Shown: one piece after another, positions 1-13,136 of the stretch
How positions within the stretch are numbered: position 1 is the stretch's first letter
Layout: the number at the start of each line of letters is the position of its first letter
Source: Hermodice carunculata
Taxonomy: Eukaryota > Annelida > Polychaeta > Eunicida > Amphinomidae
Direction of reading: 5' to 3'
Assembly (NCBI GenBank): GCA_964020975.1
Contig: OZ026616.1
Location: 81,006,474 to 81,070,473, forward strand
Length of the DNA: 64,000 nucleotides
Position numbers and translations under genes: made by a program
Notes under the pieces: generated by a model
What the model saw: the letters and a program-made list of their open reading frames with translations, nothing else
What the model was told of the DNA's origin: nothing
The model's database searches: none

Positions 1-170
1 GCCCTGTTTTCAAGGTAAAAAACAATACACAGCACACATGCCTATGGTGTGATTCACCTCTGGTACAAATTTCATTATTCTATCTCTTAGGGTTCTAAAG
101 ATATTCTCCCAGACGGACGGACAGAAGTGGTCCCTATCCCTGTTACTTCTATGTCCCGCTATGCCACCTT

Positions 171-209
171 TGGTGGTGGTGGTGATGGTGGTGGGGTGGG
201 GGTGGGGGA
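171..209 (+). repeat. GGT/G-rich simple repeat
   Basis: A run of GGT units passes into three G blocks of four or five G separated by single T. It is G-quadruplex-capable only if the preceding GG pairs take part. Confidence 0.8.
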
Positions 210-1153
210 TAATTGTAAATCTGTACTATTGGTCAAATAGAGGAATTCTCTCTGTCTGTCTGGTTTGAGATACTGACTGATAGCTGAGCTTCCTTTCGCA
301 GTCATTCCATGACCACTCAGCCCACCAATTTCAGATCATGCAGTACTTAAAATCTCAATATGGGTCGGGCAGACAGAGGTAACCTCAATGAACTTGTCAA
401 CTGTTCCAGTGACAAACTGGACCCCTGACAAGTCATCCAAGCCAGGCAACAACCAGAGATTACATGAACAAGCAGCGGCTCTTCTTACATGAACACCACG
501 ACTAAGGTCATTTCCTAACCTGCAAGTCGACTCATCTTTTGGATTACTCAATGATCGTAAAATATATCAACCGAATCCCTCCTGGTTTGTGGTTTTCTTA
601 AAAAAAAGGGAAAGAAAAGAAAAGATAGTTTTAATGTTCTTCATTTGTCCAAAGAAGAAAAGAAGCTTTTGAAAACCCACATACAACGGTTTTCTAATGT
701 ATGGCTGCAACAGCCTGTAAATGTAAACTTGTAATTATCGCTGAAAGCCCTGGAAAAATGCCATGCAGCAAATATCTGAACAGAAGCATTGTCATTATCT
801 ATTTGGGACACAGATATTCCCCGAAGAACACAAATTTAAATCCCCTACTGAATGAAAGTGTTCTACCTTCAAACCAAATGTATTCAGGGCCTGACATTAA
901 GGATTTGTTTGTGAAAAAAAAAATGACTTGTTGGAGACAATAGGGCATGCCTTAATCTAAAGTCATCCCCTCCCTCTTTTTTAAAATCAAGGATGTTCTG
1001 GAAATTACAAACCATACATCATTTTCTAACTAGGGCTCGGCACATTGTAAAATCAGTTAATTTAAAATGACACCAAACAAATTTATTATTTCCTGGGAAA
1101 ATAACAGTTTTGTGACAAAAAAAATATAGGCGGTGGGGATTTTGAATGATTTA

Positions 1154-1282
1154 GTTAAAGCACAGTGGCTTTGTGTTGAGTCAAACATTCTAATTGATTC
1201 AAGTCAAGTTCAGTGGACTTAAAAAGTTAAGTCAAATATGCTGGCATGTTACATGTCAAGCTCAGTGGACTTAGGGTTAAAA
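1154..1282. repeat. Imperfect tandem repeat, about 50-bp unit
   Basis: TCAAGTTCAGTGGACTTA at 1204-1221 recurs as TCAAGCTCAGTGGACTTA at 1256-1273, a 52-bp period. A weaker earlier unit with CACAGTGGCTT lies near 1161. Confidence 0.6.
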
Positions 1283-2495
1283 GTATTCACAGTCCACCAA
1301 TCACCTACTCACAAGTGTAATTCGTAAGTGAACTTTGAGCTCTCTCTCTGTACCTAACCCAAGTTTTCCTATTTCAGCAGCATCCAAGTTAGCTAATGTA
1401 CAATACGATGATCAGCAACCATCTGTTTTCGAACTAGTCTCAACTTACCCTACCTTACTTGTCATTCCTCAACATCCAAACTTGCCCTTTCTAACTATTC
1501 CCTTTACTTGATCAGTTCAAAGATTTGGCATTAAAAGCCTACCCCCAAATAGGAAAGCTGATATTGTGGTAAAACTCAGGAAACCAATCGCTAAATCAGA
1601 TTTGGCTGATCGGATCCTGGGCAAACTTAGCTTGGACAAATATGCACTTAACCAGTGTTTGGCCTATTTTGAAATCAGATCTGGTAAGACATATCTTACA
1701 CTGTATTTTGAAGGGATTGGCCAAAGATGAGACTTGTAGGTACAGTAGATGAAGTGGAGGTTGTGTTACTGACAGACTTTATTAGACTTCTCTCTCTACC
1801 ATTATAACAAATAGGATAAAAGGGCTGGCCCACTCTCTGGGGGCACGCATACAGTCCTGGGAAAATGTGTAGAGTGGCGGTCATTTTGGGCCAGATGACC
1901 ACTTGGCAAGCTCCATCTGCTCCTGATATCCTGATGGGCAAAATGATGATTTGTAATTGTGTTAACAACAGTATCACCAACACCGTGATCAACAAGACAA
2001 GATTTGCAGAGCTGTACTTCCAATGAAGATCACCTTAAGAGAACTCAGCCACCTCTTATAGTAAGACCACTTGGCTTTCATGATAGGGGTGAGGGTGCAC
2101 CCACATTAGTGACCATAGTAGGTCTGTGTCACTTGGAAGGTCCCTTAATTGTCAGCAAAACCTCCTAAAACAAAAATCAAGCGTTTTGCCAATGATTCCT
2201 GGAAAGGTCATTTTTCCCTATCATAGCTCACAATTTGAAAAACTTTTCCTAATTTAAGTAAAATTTATCTTCATGTAGCACTTTTCACACCAATTTTTGG
2301 TCATATTTTCAGCTATTTTATTGAAAAATCTCCTAGAAAGGTGTAATTTTTGGTAGAAAGTGCCTCAAAACGGGACAGGTTTTTGACAAGTTGAGCTGCA
2401 CATCCCTGCCAAAAATTTGGGGAAGCACCCCCCCCATTCGTGACCACATTTCTTTCGCAATAAGTCTTACTTCTTTGTCAATATTACAATAGCGC

Positions 2496-2550
2496 AGTTA
2501 TTCATTTATGATAGGTACATAAAAATTTTACCTATCATAAATAAATAACT
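2496..2550. repeat. Near-perfect hairpin, 22-bp arms
   Basis: Arms 2496-2517 and 2529-2550 are reverse complements at 21 of 22 positions, separated by an 11-nt loop. It may be a tiny palindromic transposon relic or a structured RNA. The stem is AT-rich and the unit is unique in the window. Confidence 0.65.
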
Positions 2551-4286
2551 GGTCTATCTCATTCTCAACACTTTTAGCTGGCTTTACAAGGGTCTTGCTT
2601 GGTATGGACCATGATGAAGCTGATAACGAAGATGACAACTATGATTGTAAACACTATTCTGCAGAAGAAAATTATGTACCCTAATAAATTCTTCTGAAAT
2701 TTTCTTTTTCTTTTCTCTTTTTGTTGTTGTTGCTAACATGAAAATGTAGTACACTAATAAATCTCACCAAAGTTTCTGGTCAGTAACAGAAAGTTTTGTG
2801 GGAAGACCAGACCTCGCAAAGTTCTTCCCAAATGCCGAACTGCATCCCGAGACTAACATGTCTCACTTAGATGGCCAACAAATCAAATAAAGCTTGCATA
2901 ATCAAACCTTTATCAACAGATACAATAGAATCTGACTACTTCTTCATACAGGGTGACAGCACTTGGCATGAAGTGTGGAGAAATGTACAATTGATGAGCG
3001 TGCCGTATAAGTTTATAACAGAGATGTATATGGTAGCTTCCAACACCGTACCACCCTGAAGGATTCATGTCCTTTTCAACCTCATAAAACAAGTTGGCCT
3101 GATGTCATGTGTACCCAGCACAATTCCAAAGAGAGTATTTGATACCAAAATGATCGGGGTCCCCCTCTTTCACTGACATTGATTCCCAGCCCATTTGGGA
3201 GATCGACCTTCCGCAAAGTCTGCTGCAAATTCACCAGGTTTTGGAAAATTATGAAAAATTGCATTGAAAATTATTCAAATAAGGGCACTGTTAGAGAAAA
3301 CGACCACTTTGATTTGTGCCTGCCATGCACAAGTCTCCGTAGACCCTCAGCAGGGAATGTACAAATGAATTCACAGGCCTTGTATTCAAATGAAACAGAG
3401 TGCGCAGAACAAACCCAGGCTTTAAATCTTTTTGGTCCCGGGTAAATATGTTTTATGGATGAAGCTTCTGTTTTCTTTCATGTCTGTCTAAATTTGAGAT
3501 ATAAAAATTCAATCAATTTATTACAACCTTATACATATACATACTCTTGCAAGCTAGATCGATCAGGGGAAATATTAATTTTGCACAGGGTTTCATATGG
3601 CACGACTTTAAGTCCTGCTGGGACCCGATTTCCGCAAATTGCACGAAGGCCATTGGGTTCAACAAGGCGGGTGCAAGGCGCTGCCCCTGGGCCAGGCATT
3701 AAACATACGCTTACCGCACAAAAGAAAAGAGAGAGGTGGGTAATGTTCAGACAACATACTATTTCTCCTACGAGGCAAAAAAAAAAAATCATCCTCTGCA
3801 CACCATCACAAAGGAATCACATGCCAAAAATCAAAATGGCCAAAATTAATCAACTTCAAAGAGAGGCGGGCACGGTCAAATCTCCAATGGTTCAGTAGCA
3901 TATTGTTCATTTCCATTTGCTCCCTTCTTCCTTTCTTCAACACATGCATACTGATGTAGCTGAGTATCTGGCATTGTCTACATGGTACTGGGAGCGTAAG
4001 GCAAGGCCACTCAGGTAACATGAATGGTGCATATGGTATTTGTCCTACGTTATAAAGCTGCTGAAGTACAAATAATATCCGGGAATAATACCTTGAAGAA
4101 GGGGGTCCTGGGGAATAATTGACTAGTGGTATCCAACACTTCTGTTACCATAGTTGAGGGTTGGATGGGGAGGTGTGTCCATGTTCCAAGGGGAGCTGGA
4201 TTTTAAGGAGGATGTGGGCTGGGTTGGGGACTCCAAGAAACAAGTTTCCTTTCATACATGTTCTATATGGAATGGCTTTGGAAGTA
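2551..4286. other. Intron 6 sequence, nothing recognised
   Basis: Unique-looking AT-rich DNA. Two neighbouring plus-strand open frames (3179-3445 and 3455-3898) are the longest here, but their translations match no family I know and an overlapping antisense frame is equally open, so I do not call a gene. Confidence 0.5.
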
Positions 4287-4465
4287 CAGTGCAATCTCAT
4301 TATAATGACACCATCTGTGACCAGTGAAATGTATCGGACATCTGACTCTGTCAGATACACGAGTCAAAACAGCAAAGTAATTTAACTTCCAACTTTACTG
4401 CAAACTTGGATTTGTGAAGTGAGTACGTACGTATACGCTGAATGCCATTATAATGAGGTTCACTG
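4287..4465 (+). mobile_element. pogo/Tigger-like MITE, copy 1
   Basis: It begins CAGTGCAATCTCATTATAAT after a TA and ends with the inverted form ATTATAATGAGGTTCACTG. This TIR type, CAGTGAAACCTCATTATAAT, is typical of the pogo/Tigger branch of Tc1/mariner. At about 179 bp it has no room for a transposase. Related copies lie at 13412 and 46460. Confidence 0.7.
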
Positions 4466-5779
4466 GACTTTTCTTTCTTGCGTGTTTGGTAGGGAATGGC
4501 TACAGATATACTCATTTTTCCCTCTCCTATTTACAAATGTTGATGTCAATGTGGAGATCATCCTGTGTCACCAGTCTCAGAGGCACCTGCTGTCTACGGT
4601 TTAACAGCCAAAACTACCAGTTTTTTTTTTTTGTTCTTTTTTTCCTTTTTTTGTTTTCAGGATAAAATCTACAAAGATACTATTGTTTTGAAAGTACTGA
4701 CTTCACAAGCGTGTGGTCTCTCATTGCAACTGTTGTAGTATGTAATATTGTACTTTGCTGACACCGGTAAAAATACCTAAACTTAGGTTTTCCTTCAAGA
4801 AAGTTAAAAATATAAGTATGGGCCAGGCAAAGTAAGCATGTGACTGACAACACAGCACACTGAAAAAAAATTAAAAAGGTCTTAAAAGCAACATGGTCTC
4901 TCATGACAGGTGGCTCCTACAGCAGGTTCCACTGAATTTTGCAAGAGCGTTGCACTGTGAAATACCATAATGTGCTTCTCACTCACTCTCAAATTTGAAG
5001 AACTATGAAGAATCAATGGCATCGCGTAGGATTCCTATGCACATGTATCGCCTTTTACAGTATGTTAAAGAGCTATCTTCATTCCATTGTCTTTCCCACC
5101 TCTCTATCTTGTGTCGCCAACAAGTCTGTCTTATCCACATGGCTGTCTTAGTTCAGTGTTCCTGAGGTCCTCGTATAGGCATGATACCTTCTGACCTGAC
5201 AGTGTTTTTAAACATGCTTAGGCAAACAGTGCACTGCTCTTCTGTGCTGGAGGCAGAAAAGACTATGTCATATCTATGTAAACAGCATTTATGAAACAGG
5301 AATTCCACAGATAATGGAAACCAATAAGCTGATCATTTTTTTTCTGTCCTGACAGCTGAAGATGTGCGGGCCTGCTCGCCTGTTTGTTTGTCCCAGCGGA
5401 CCCACAGGACCTGATCCTGCATTCTGAGTGTCACCTGAAGGGCAGAGCCCGTCCCACCTGGGAAAAAGTTTGTAGCACAGAACTTTAGCTGGTGCAAGAT
5501 AGCTAATAATTGAGTCAGGATCCCATCTGGATTGCCTGTTAAACTCCACTTAAATGTCTCTTTGTGTTGTCTTCAAGTGGGGAATTTACAGTTTCATGTA
5601 ATTTCATATATTTGAATAATTCCATAACAAATGCACACTTAGATCGGTGCATGTTAAATTGCATTGCATCGGGACATGCACTAAAGTAGCATAAAATGAT
5701 AAGAGCTAATGGGCCCAAATTTTTGCCCAAAGCAAAAGTTATCTCCCTGGACGCAGTTGCTACAATTTTAGTCCTCATA
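4466..5779. other. Intron 6 sequence, T-rich run
   Basis: Includes an interrupted poly-T run at about 4619-4660. The rest is unique-looking, with only random short frames. Confidence 0.5.
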
Positions 5780-6860
5780 TTTTATTCTGCATAATAGTCA
5801 GTGCACAACGTTGGTTGCATGCGAGATTAGCCGAGCCTGTCACCGGGTATTTCGATAACACAGACAGCATAAAATGATGTCACTACAACTCTGCATACAA
5901 TAATAAGGCATGCTAAGGACCACATTCACTGGTTTCTCTTCTACATTCTATCCATGAACCGTTCACCTCTCCCCCGTTTCATTTTCACGTCGCTCATGCA
6001 ACCAAAACCATCCCACTCCAAACCAGCCGCAAGCAATGGAAGTCTAACCATTTCAAATACACGCACATCCAATGTGGGCTAGGCTGAATTAAAGTTGTCT
6101 GACTGGCTAGCATTTCACGATCTTATAGCTCCTCTTTCCTGCGTACAATCACTTTAGGCTGATATGGTGACCAGATTTGTAGATCTAGCTTGATGGGCGC
6201 TTACAGAACTCTTTGTTCCCGCTGCCGCATTTTCATTTTGCCAGATTAAAAAGCCAGCACATGTTTGGTCTTCCTGACTGAAGGCAAAGCAAATACAAAT
6301 TTAGACAGTTTGCTTTGAGAAATAACGTGCAGTAATAATATTATTGATATTAATAGTGAAAATGATATTTTATTACGATTAGACGTGAACTGTCATGAAA
6401 GACGATCGCGGCCAAGCGGCGAATGTCAATATTTGAAAAACACTGAAATCAGGGGGAGATTATTAAAAATTATTTTGATAAAAACGGCTCTAAAGATTAA
6501 TATATTTGATGGAAAGTGTTGATGCTATTAGTACGGGCAACAGACAATAGATTGAGCGGGCTCACAATATCTGATAATCGTCATATAAAGCAGTCGTTTG
6601 ACTGTAAACCCACTTCATAAGTGGTATTACATTTTCATATGAATGACACACATTATGATCAAAAACCAGACAACAATACTAGGAGATTGGTGTGGAGGAA
6701 TGATTAAAACATTAAATTACAATGTTTGAAGCCGAGGAAATTGCTGCATGCAAAGTTAAAATGGAGGAGAAACGGAGATAAATTAACTTGACTATATTTA
6801 TTATCTAATTGATCACTCAAGTTGGCCAGGCATGCAATTCAATTCATAAGTCTAATGCCT
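5780..6860. promoter_or_regulatory. CNE-like block with homeodomain words
   Basis: Repeat-free sequence with more CpG than its surroundings. Around 6331-6400 it packs ATTATTGATATTAAT and TTTATTACGATTAG, AT-rich words of homeodomain type. Near 6610 CACTT and AAGTG form a small inverted NK-like pair. The call rests on texture and motif density only. Confidence 0.3.
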
Positions 6861-6986
6861 AGTGCTTTTGGTTGGTCAGGCTGATTTCTCGACAGGGTGT
6901 TAGTGGGTCCTCCTTAACCTTGGCACACGGGGCAATGTTCCCTGTTCTATTGACTAGAGTTCCTAACTGCCTAATAATTATCTGCG

Positions 6987-7136
6987 TGGCCGAGTGATAG
7001 ATGTTGCCGAGGGCTCTCACCTGCGGTGCTGTAGATTCTCCAAATTCTCCTATAAATCTACTTCATTTGGCTAAATTCCCTCTAGAAGGAAGAGACAGTA
7101 AACTTCATTTGCACTATCTATCAAAGAGGACAGGAA
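6987..7136 (+). repeat. Possible tRNA-derived SINE head
   Basis: TGGCCGAGTGATAGA at 6987 resembles a Pol III A box of Ser/Leu tRNA type. GCTGTAGATTCTCC at about 7028 resembles a weakened B box, about 40 bp downstream. No poly-A or simple tail is clear, so the end is a guess. No second copy was seen in the window. Confidence 0.3.
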
Positions 7137-8080
7137 ATTATGCACTCTTCTGCATATAACAAAGTAAACTTGACTTCATTTTTGAGTGGTATAACTCTAT
7201 TTATTCCAACTTATTCCACGGAGGCCTATCATTCTACTGACCAAGTGACAAATTTCATCACCAGCTTGACCCCTCCAAAGCCATCAGGGGACAACGCTGT
7301 TTATAATATTGCCTTAATAGGCCCCCTTAGGGTACAATGGATGATTATTCCCCATGGCCCTCAGGGTCGCTTGAATCCTCCTTAGAGGGGCTCCCTATGG
7401 GATTTTCCTCCTTACAGGGGCTTCCTTTGGGATTCCTGCTGACAACTGGAGACACGGCCTCTTATTCCAAGTACTATTGAACAGCAGGGCTCAGGACTGC
7501 CCCCATTCTTCCCTCTCAGAGTTCATAACCCACAGGTCTGATTGAGCATAAAATGGTTGAAAAAGAACCCACACACCTCTAGGCAATGAAAATATAATAG
7601 TACCGGGGCAAAATAAAAAGCTGGAAAATATCCTCATTTGACGCTTGAGTGATGTTAAATCAGTGCGATGGGCATGCTAACATTTTGTCTCCCAGTGGAC
7701 TAGAGAGGGTACATTTTTAATACTTTTCTGATGGCCATATTCCCTGTTGTGTTGTTGTGTATGAAATATGAAGCAGGGTGGTATTATCCTCATAATACTT
7801 TCATATTGTGCCCCACTCCAACTTGGACACAAAATTAACAGTCAACCAGCCAATTCACGGTGACATCCAAATGGTTTGGCATAAAAAGTGAAGACCATCA
7901 AAAATTCATAAATATCAAATTTAGAAATTTACCAGCTCTTATACAACTGTCACAGAGCCAATACAGGAATATTAAATTCATACACTAGTAATTCTGCTGA
8001 ATACTATATGGCAATAATAAAATGAAGCATGCTCTGACAACTGACAGCCTGTCATCTATGCCGCCTTTCAAGTCTCCTTC
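7137..8080. other. Intron 6 sequence with a 30-bp tandem duplication
   Basis: At about 7378-7437 a unit reading CTCCTTAGAGGGGCTCCCTA is followed by a second, CTCCTTACAGGGGCTTCCTT, 30-31 bp later. Otherwise nothing recognised. Confidence 0.55.
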
Positions 8081-8103
8081 ATTTGCATATCATACATGCA
8101 AAT
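8081..8103. promoter_or_regulatory. Inverted pair of POU octamer sites
   Basis: ATTTGCAT at 8081-8088 and its exact reverse complement ATGCAAAT at 8096-8103 are separated by 7 bp. The octamer is the classical Oct/POU-domain site. Function is inferred from the motif only. Confidence 0.4.
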
Positions 8104-11100
8104 ATGACTCACTGTTCATCAGTTAATGAACTGCCTACAGAGTTCCCATGTTCTCTTTCAAAATGTTGATATTGAATATATTTCTGCTGCCGGGGACTCG
8201 ATAAGTGTAAACAATACGGACGACAGCCATGGGCAATGAAGTGGAGGGATTCCACTAGCAAGAGGATTGTCACAATTTTATTGATGAACAATTTCAATGA
8301 ATACACTCAAATGTGTTATCTATAGGAAATATAGATTGCTAAGCTAAGCTATTAAATCAGTGAGAAAACTCCATATTTCCTGAATTGATGACTTAATGAC
8401 GGCCATGTTTACCATCTAATTGTTATATTTTCCTGTCAAGGAGTTATGTTCACATTTCACGGATGAAAGGCTGCACATGCATGACGACGGAATCTACTGC
8501 TTTAATGCTGCAGTGTTTTGTATTGAAGTGCATCTAACAATGTGCAAGATCTAATATGGAAAATTAATTTCCTGAAGAAAAAAGTGCAAAGAAATCCCAT
8601 TCAATAATTGAAAAATAATTAAGCCTGGTGCATGGGCTTTCGCAACTAGTAATAGGAAATACTTGGTAAACGGCGATGGTAGCACTGCTTCCATAATCGG
8701 AAGTAGTTGCCATGACAACGACACCTCAAAACTCAACTTAAGGCACATTTTATTTTGTGAACAGCTTGTGCATTTGGAGTGTGGTTGGATATGGAAGCAT
8801 GCTATGTGATAAGCTGAGTGTGGACATGCCTGGAGGAAAGAATCCCTGTATTGGGCCAGATAGGCCCGGCTGCCACTTGGGACGTGTACCGGCATCGTGG
8901 GTCTGAATGTCACAATAGTGTTCACGCTTTTCTTTGCCAATCCCACTGATCACAAAATTGCCCCAAAATTTGGTTCCCTAACTCGCCTGGCTTGGACGAC
9001 CCTGGTGACTTGAAATAAAATTGAAGCTGGTAAGTTGCAGAAGCCACAGGGGATATGGCGCAGTTGGGGCCCTAAATGAATGAAAATTGTAGGCTAATAA
9101 AGCATATTGATACCGTGACCCTAGGCTTCACCTGCATAACTGTTTTCATTTGCCAATGATAAATTCCACCATTTTCAAATGCCATTGGGTCGAGGTCAAG
9201 CAGTGGGCATGACTGGTTTATTTCATCTATTGTCATTGCTAAATTGCGGGCCGAGGTGCACCAGCTTGGGCCGATCTTTTTCTTTTCTCAGGTGGCCACG
9301 TTTCTAACAAATTTCGATGTGCAACATGTGTCTGGCATTGCATATGGAAAACATGGAATTGCGAGGAAAAGCAGGTGCCCTTCTCAGACACTGAGCTCTA
9401 ACCTGTCATAAAGACGGTCCTATAACCTGTCACACAGACCAATGACTGGGGTGTGGGTGTCGCTTTGTCCAGTATTGTGAACAAACCAGGCGAAACTCTT
9501 CTTGAGGTTGATAAATTGACTAACGTATCAATTAAATGACCAATCCCTCAACGTTAGACAGAAGCATAGGCCATCGGACCAATAGATAGATAAATGAATT
9601 AATAAGATGAAGTATGGACCCACAGAAAGATGTATTGGATAAGACAGAGGTTAGATGGATTGACTTGAAAATGCAGCTCCGTGCTTGAGCCAACTGAATG
9701 AGTTACACTTTTAATGTGTTACAAATTGAATCTGTTCTCTCAAATTGAAAAAAAAAATAAACAAATTAATAAAGACATAAACTGATAACAAGAATTGTGG
9801 AAAAAAGAGAAGCATAAAATCAGAAAAAAAAACAACAAATAACCAACAAAACACTCGCATCCACCAAAAAACCTCCCAAAAGTCAAAACAAAACAAAACA
9901 CATACACACAATGACTTGAACATGATCAAATGTTGACCAGGCTCAAAATTAAGACAGAAATGAAACGAAAGTAGTTCCTCATGCCCCCTGTGCAGAGAGA
10001 GATGGAACTAGGTTTGGAAGCACAAAGGATGTCATCTCCACAATTACTGAGGATAAAGGGATGAAGACTTGCAAAGGCTTTCAGAAACATCTCGTGTAGC
10101 CTCATGGATCACTATTTGAGTAAACTTTGAGATGAATTACAATAAAAGTCCAAATCAAATTGTTATTAATTGTCAAATCTTGTTGATATACTTCTAATTA
10201 ATAACTGCCACAATTCTCAATGGAGTCAGATATGTGGAAAATCTATACCTTATAAAACATCCATACAGGAATCGGCCTGAGGCAAGGTAATCTTTTAGTC
10301 AGTGGCACCTGATGAAGTACCACCTTCTGCAAGGGCTCCTATCAAAGCCTTCCTCTTGTACGCAGAAAAACAGTATGTCCATTAATTTTTCATGTACTGA
10401 TGTGTATCACTTACAATTCATCTTAAATCATTGAACAGATAAACTATTTTGCATAGTTTTGAAAAATTTATTCAATTTCTTTCCAATAATGGGGATTAGC
10501 TCCAGGCATGCTGGGAGATGCAATCACTTCTGGAATTAATTGAAATCTATCTCCAGGACATCTGCTGTGTTGTGTTTAGCAGATATTTAAAATCTGGATA
10601 TTAGATTTTTGACGAGCAAAACTTCAGCAGATTTAATACATCTATGCATGCAAGAGGTAGTCTTATTTGGTATCATGAGAAAGAAATAGTAAAATGACTT
10701 TCCTTGCAAAATCTGTGCCCAAATCTTGTAAGTATAGAATTTTCGTAACGATTGTCAATACCAACTGGTCCCAAATGCTTTATACAAGACCATCAGGCAT
10801 GGGTCTGTGATCCGAAATCACATTTTTGACAAATATCAAATCCATGCATGATGAGCTTTGACCATAAATTTTATGAAAGCTGCCCACGTCTCAAACACAG
10901 CATGAATGTCACATAACGATGGGATTATATACTGTTATATTGATCAGGGGACTGGGCTGATCAGATCATCATGAAACTGATGTGTATAGCATTATTCACA
11001 TACTAAAACAACATTTGTAGTATCATTCCGCATTTCAGCCCAACATGTTTATGAGCCTTTAACATGTAGTTTGTTACAACTAAACACTTACATTTTTGCC

Positions 11101-12852
11101 AAACAGGCCAATAGCAGTCTATAAATTGCCGCGAAAGTAGACATCTTACCCATTATGATGGTCACTTCTGGCGTGCCATGATTAGTACAGTTCAACTGGG
11201 TATAATAAATGACTTCTTATGGGTTCAGAAGGGTAATCATATATGCAATTATCAACTAAATAATCTGTTTTAAAATGATCAAAAGGTTGGGTCTTAACAG
11301 TATCTCTTTATTGAGTTGTTTTCAAATATTATTAAATTCTGCTATGGAAACGTATGATTATCATTGGTAATTTCACCAACTATCTGTGGAAATCGATGAT
11401 CATTCCTCAACAAAAAGAACGAGACATGTAAAATATTAGTTGCCAAATTGCTCAAGAAAATTGGTAATTTGTCTATCTCGTCCACTTTGGGGGTTAATAA
11501 ATGCCAATGGGTGAATTAACTTTCTCGACATTCGCACTCATTCTGCAAATTGAACCCTGGCATCCTCTAGGCTAAAATTTGTCGGCAAAGTTGTCCCAAA
11601 AGTTTTGCCACAAATTGTGATGATTTCACGAAAACTATGCATGTCCAGGGGAAAATCAACAATAGCTAGCACTACAGATGGGATGTGATTTTCGAAATGG
11701 ACTACATAATTGGCACAAAAGCTACACTGCGGTGGGCAATTGGAATGAAACGCCATGAGACCTGATTTGGGCAGCACGCTATAATGAACTGTCTCTGGTA
11801 AATAATGATGCATCGCCACCAACACAAGATGGGCTAATTACTCTGTTAAGAACTTGAACTTTGAGTAACAGTTGACACACTCAGCTATAACTCATCCATG
11901 TCATTAGAAAGGAGGGCTTTGTGCAACTCATCCACCTAAGGTGGCCCAATTGGCCGTGTTGGTGGCCCTGTAACAACCCTACCGGGTCTCGCCTCCAACT
12001 GAACCGAAACCATCTTAAACGTTGCTCCTTTCTTCCATGTGTTGTTTAATTTGTGCAAGTCCATTGCACATTTGTGATCAAATTCAATTTTGTTGCTCAT
12101 GTGGCTCTGCTGCCAAATTTCATTGGCTTGGTTAATTGCAAGGTAGAAGTACCAAAACCCCACAAACTACATGTGAAAACGTCCGCACGGGGACAGGAAC
12201 AGATCTGCCGAGAAATATCTTCACATACTGCACCTGTAAAGCTACAATCTTTCAGGGAAAACAGCTTCGTGCTGTAACCAGAGGAATGACAATAAGTAAT
12301 GACATGTTACTTGCCACCACAGCTTTCAGGAAACTAAATGCGTACAAGTTCGTCCCACACAAGTAAGACGCAGAGGACGATCTAAACATGGAGTGATCAA
12401 TCTTAGAAGTGTTTACTACTTTTGATTTCTTTTGATTTCATTGACATTAATTGCTTTATTTTAGTTCTAGCGGCAAGCTTAAAATAGAGTCCACAGTTGC
12501 CCGGATATCCATTTACAGTCAATTTTGGTTTGGGACCGGAAATATAAGGCCTGCATCAACATGTATGCTAGCAAGATTTTTACACTTTTAGATGGAATGC
12601 CAAACCTCTAAAGAGTAGTAAATCTTGATGTCAGACTCTCTGCTATGTATAGTTCCATCTGATGCAAGTCAACTCTACAAACCTCATCTCAGGGACAATA
12701 TAACCTGTCGAACAGACAACTGGTTTAATCCACAAATTGGCCAAGACATAAGTTGGTGAATACATACATGTGATTCTAGTGGACTCAACTAGTCAAAATT
12801 ATGTTACATGAAACAGAATGACATTTGATTTGTATCTCACAAAGAAGTCTTG
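8104..12852. other. Intron 6 sequence, mostly featureless
   Basis: AT-rich and very poor in CpG. An A-rich low-complexity stretch occupies about 9745-9910. The 131-codon minus-strand frame at 8551-8946 has no recognisable domain and random-looking composition. Confidence 0.5.
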
Positions 12853-13094
12853 GTTTCCCCCTTTCCCCCTTGAATTAAGACTGAGTCAACAGCTTTCCTT
12901 GGCATGGGTTGGGCACTAAGTGCCCAACCCATGCCAAGGAAAGCTGTTGACCTGGGGCATGTGATCTTGATATGTCTCATGTACATTTCTCAGTCAAATT
13001 TTTTCCCATAACTGTTGAAATTAGTTGAAAACACTGAAGCAGACGACATTTGACCACCAGCCGGTTTTGGCCGGTTTGAGGGGGAAAGGGTTAA
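12853..13094 (+). mobile_element. piggyBac-like palindromic MITE, copy 1
   Basis: The right end is GAGGGGGAAAGGG followed by TTAA at 13091-13094. The left end carries the inverted CCCTTTCCCCCTTGAATTAAG. Termini of CCCTTTCC type next to TTAA suggest a piggyBac relative. Inside is a perfect palindrome (12885-12951). The tail reads ACATTTGACCACCAGCCGG, shared with copies at 17147 and 20665. Too short (about 240 bp) for a transposase. Confidence 0.75.
12885..12951. repeat. 67-nt perfect palindrome inside MITE copy 1
   Basis: Two 33-bp arms, each starting GTCAACAGCTTTCCTTGGCA from its outer end, are exact reverse complements around a single A. The same hairpin is decayed in the other copies. Confidence 0.97.
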
Positions 13095-13136
13095 GTGTCA
13101 CTGACACCTGACAGTTATGGGCTTCTTTGTGTTATA

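Larger units (their letters stand above)
1..2495. other. Intron 6 sequence without recognised gene
   Basis: AT-rich intronic DNA with a GGT/G-rich run at 171-209 and a short tandem repeat at 1154-1282. Open frames here are short and look random. Confidence 0.6.

Noticed and set aside
3455-3898. 147-codon plus-strand open frame
   Set aside because: No recognisable motif, an equally open antisense frame overlaps it, and the composition looks like AT-rich intron.
8551-8946. 131-codon minus-strand open frame
   Set aside because: Random-looking composition, no homology recognised, and another frame overlaps it.
9745-9910. A-rich stretch as a retroposon tail
   Set aside because: It is diffuse low-complexity DNA with no element attached and no flanking duplication.
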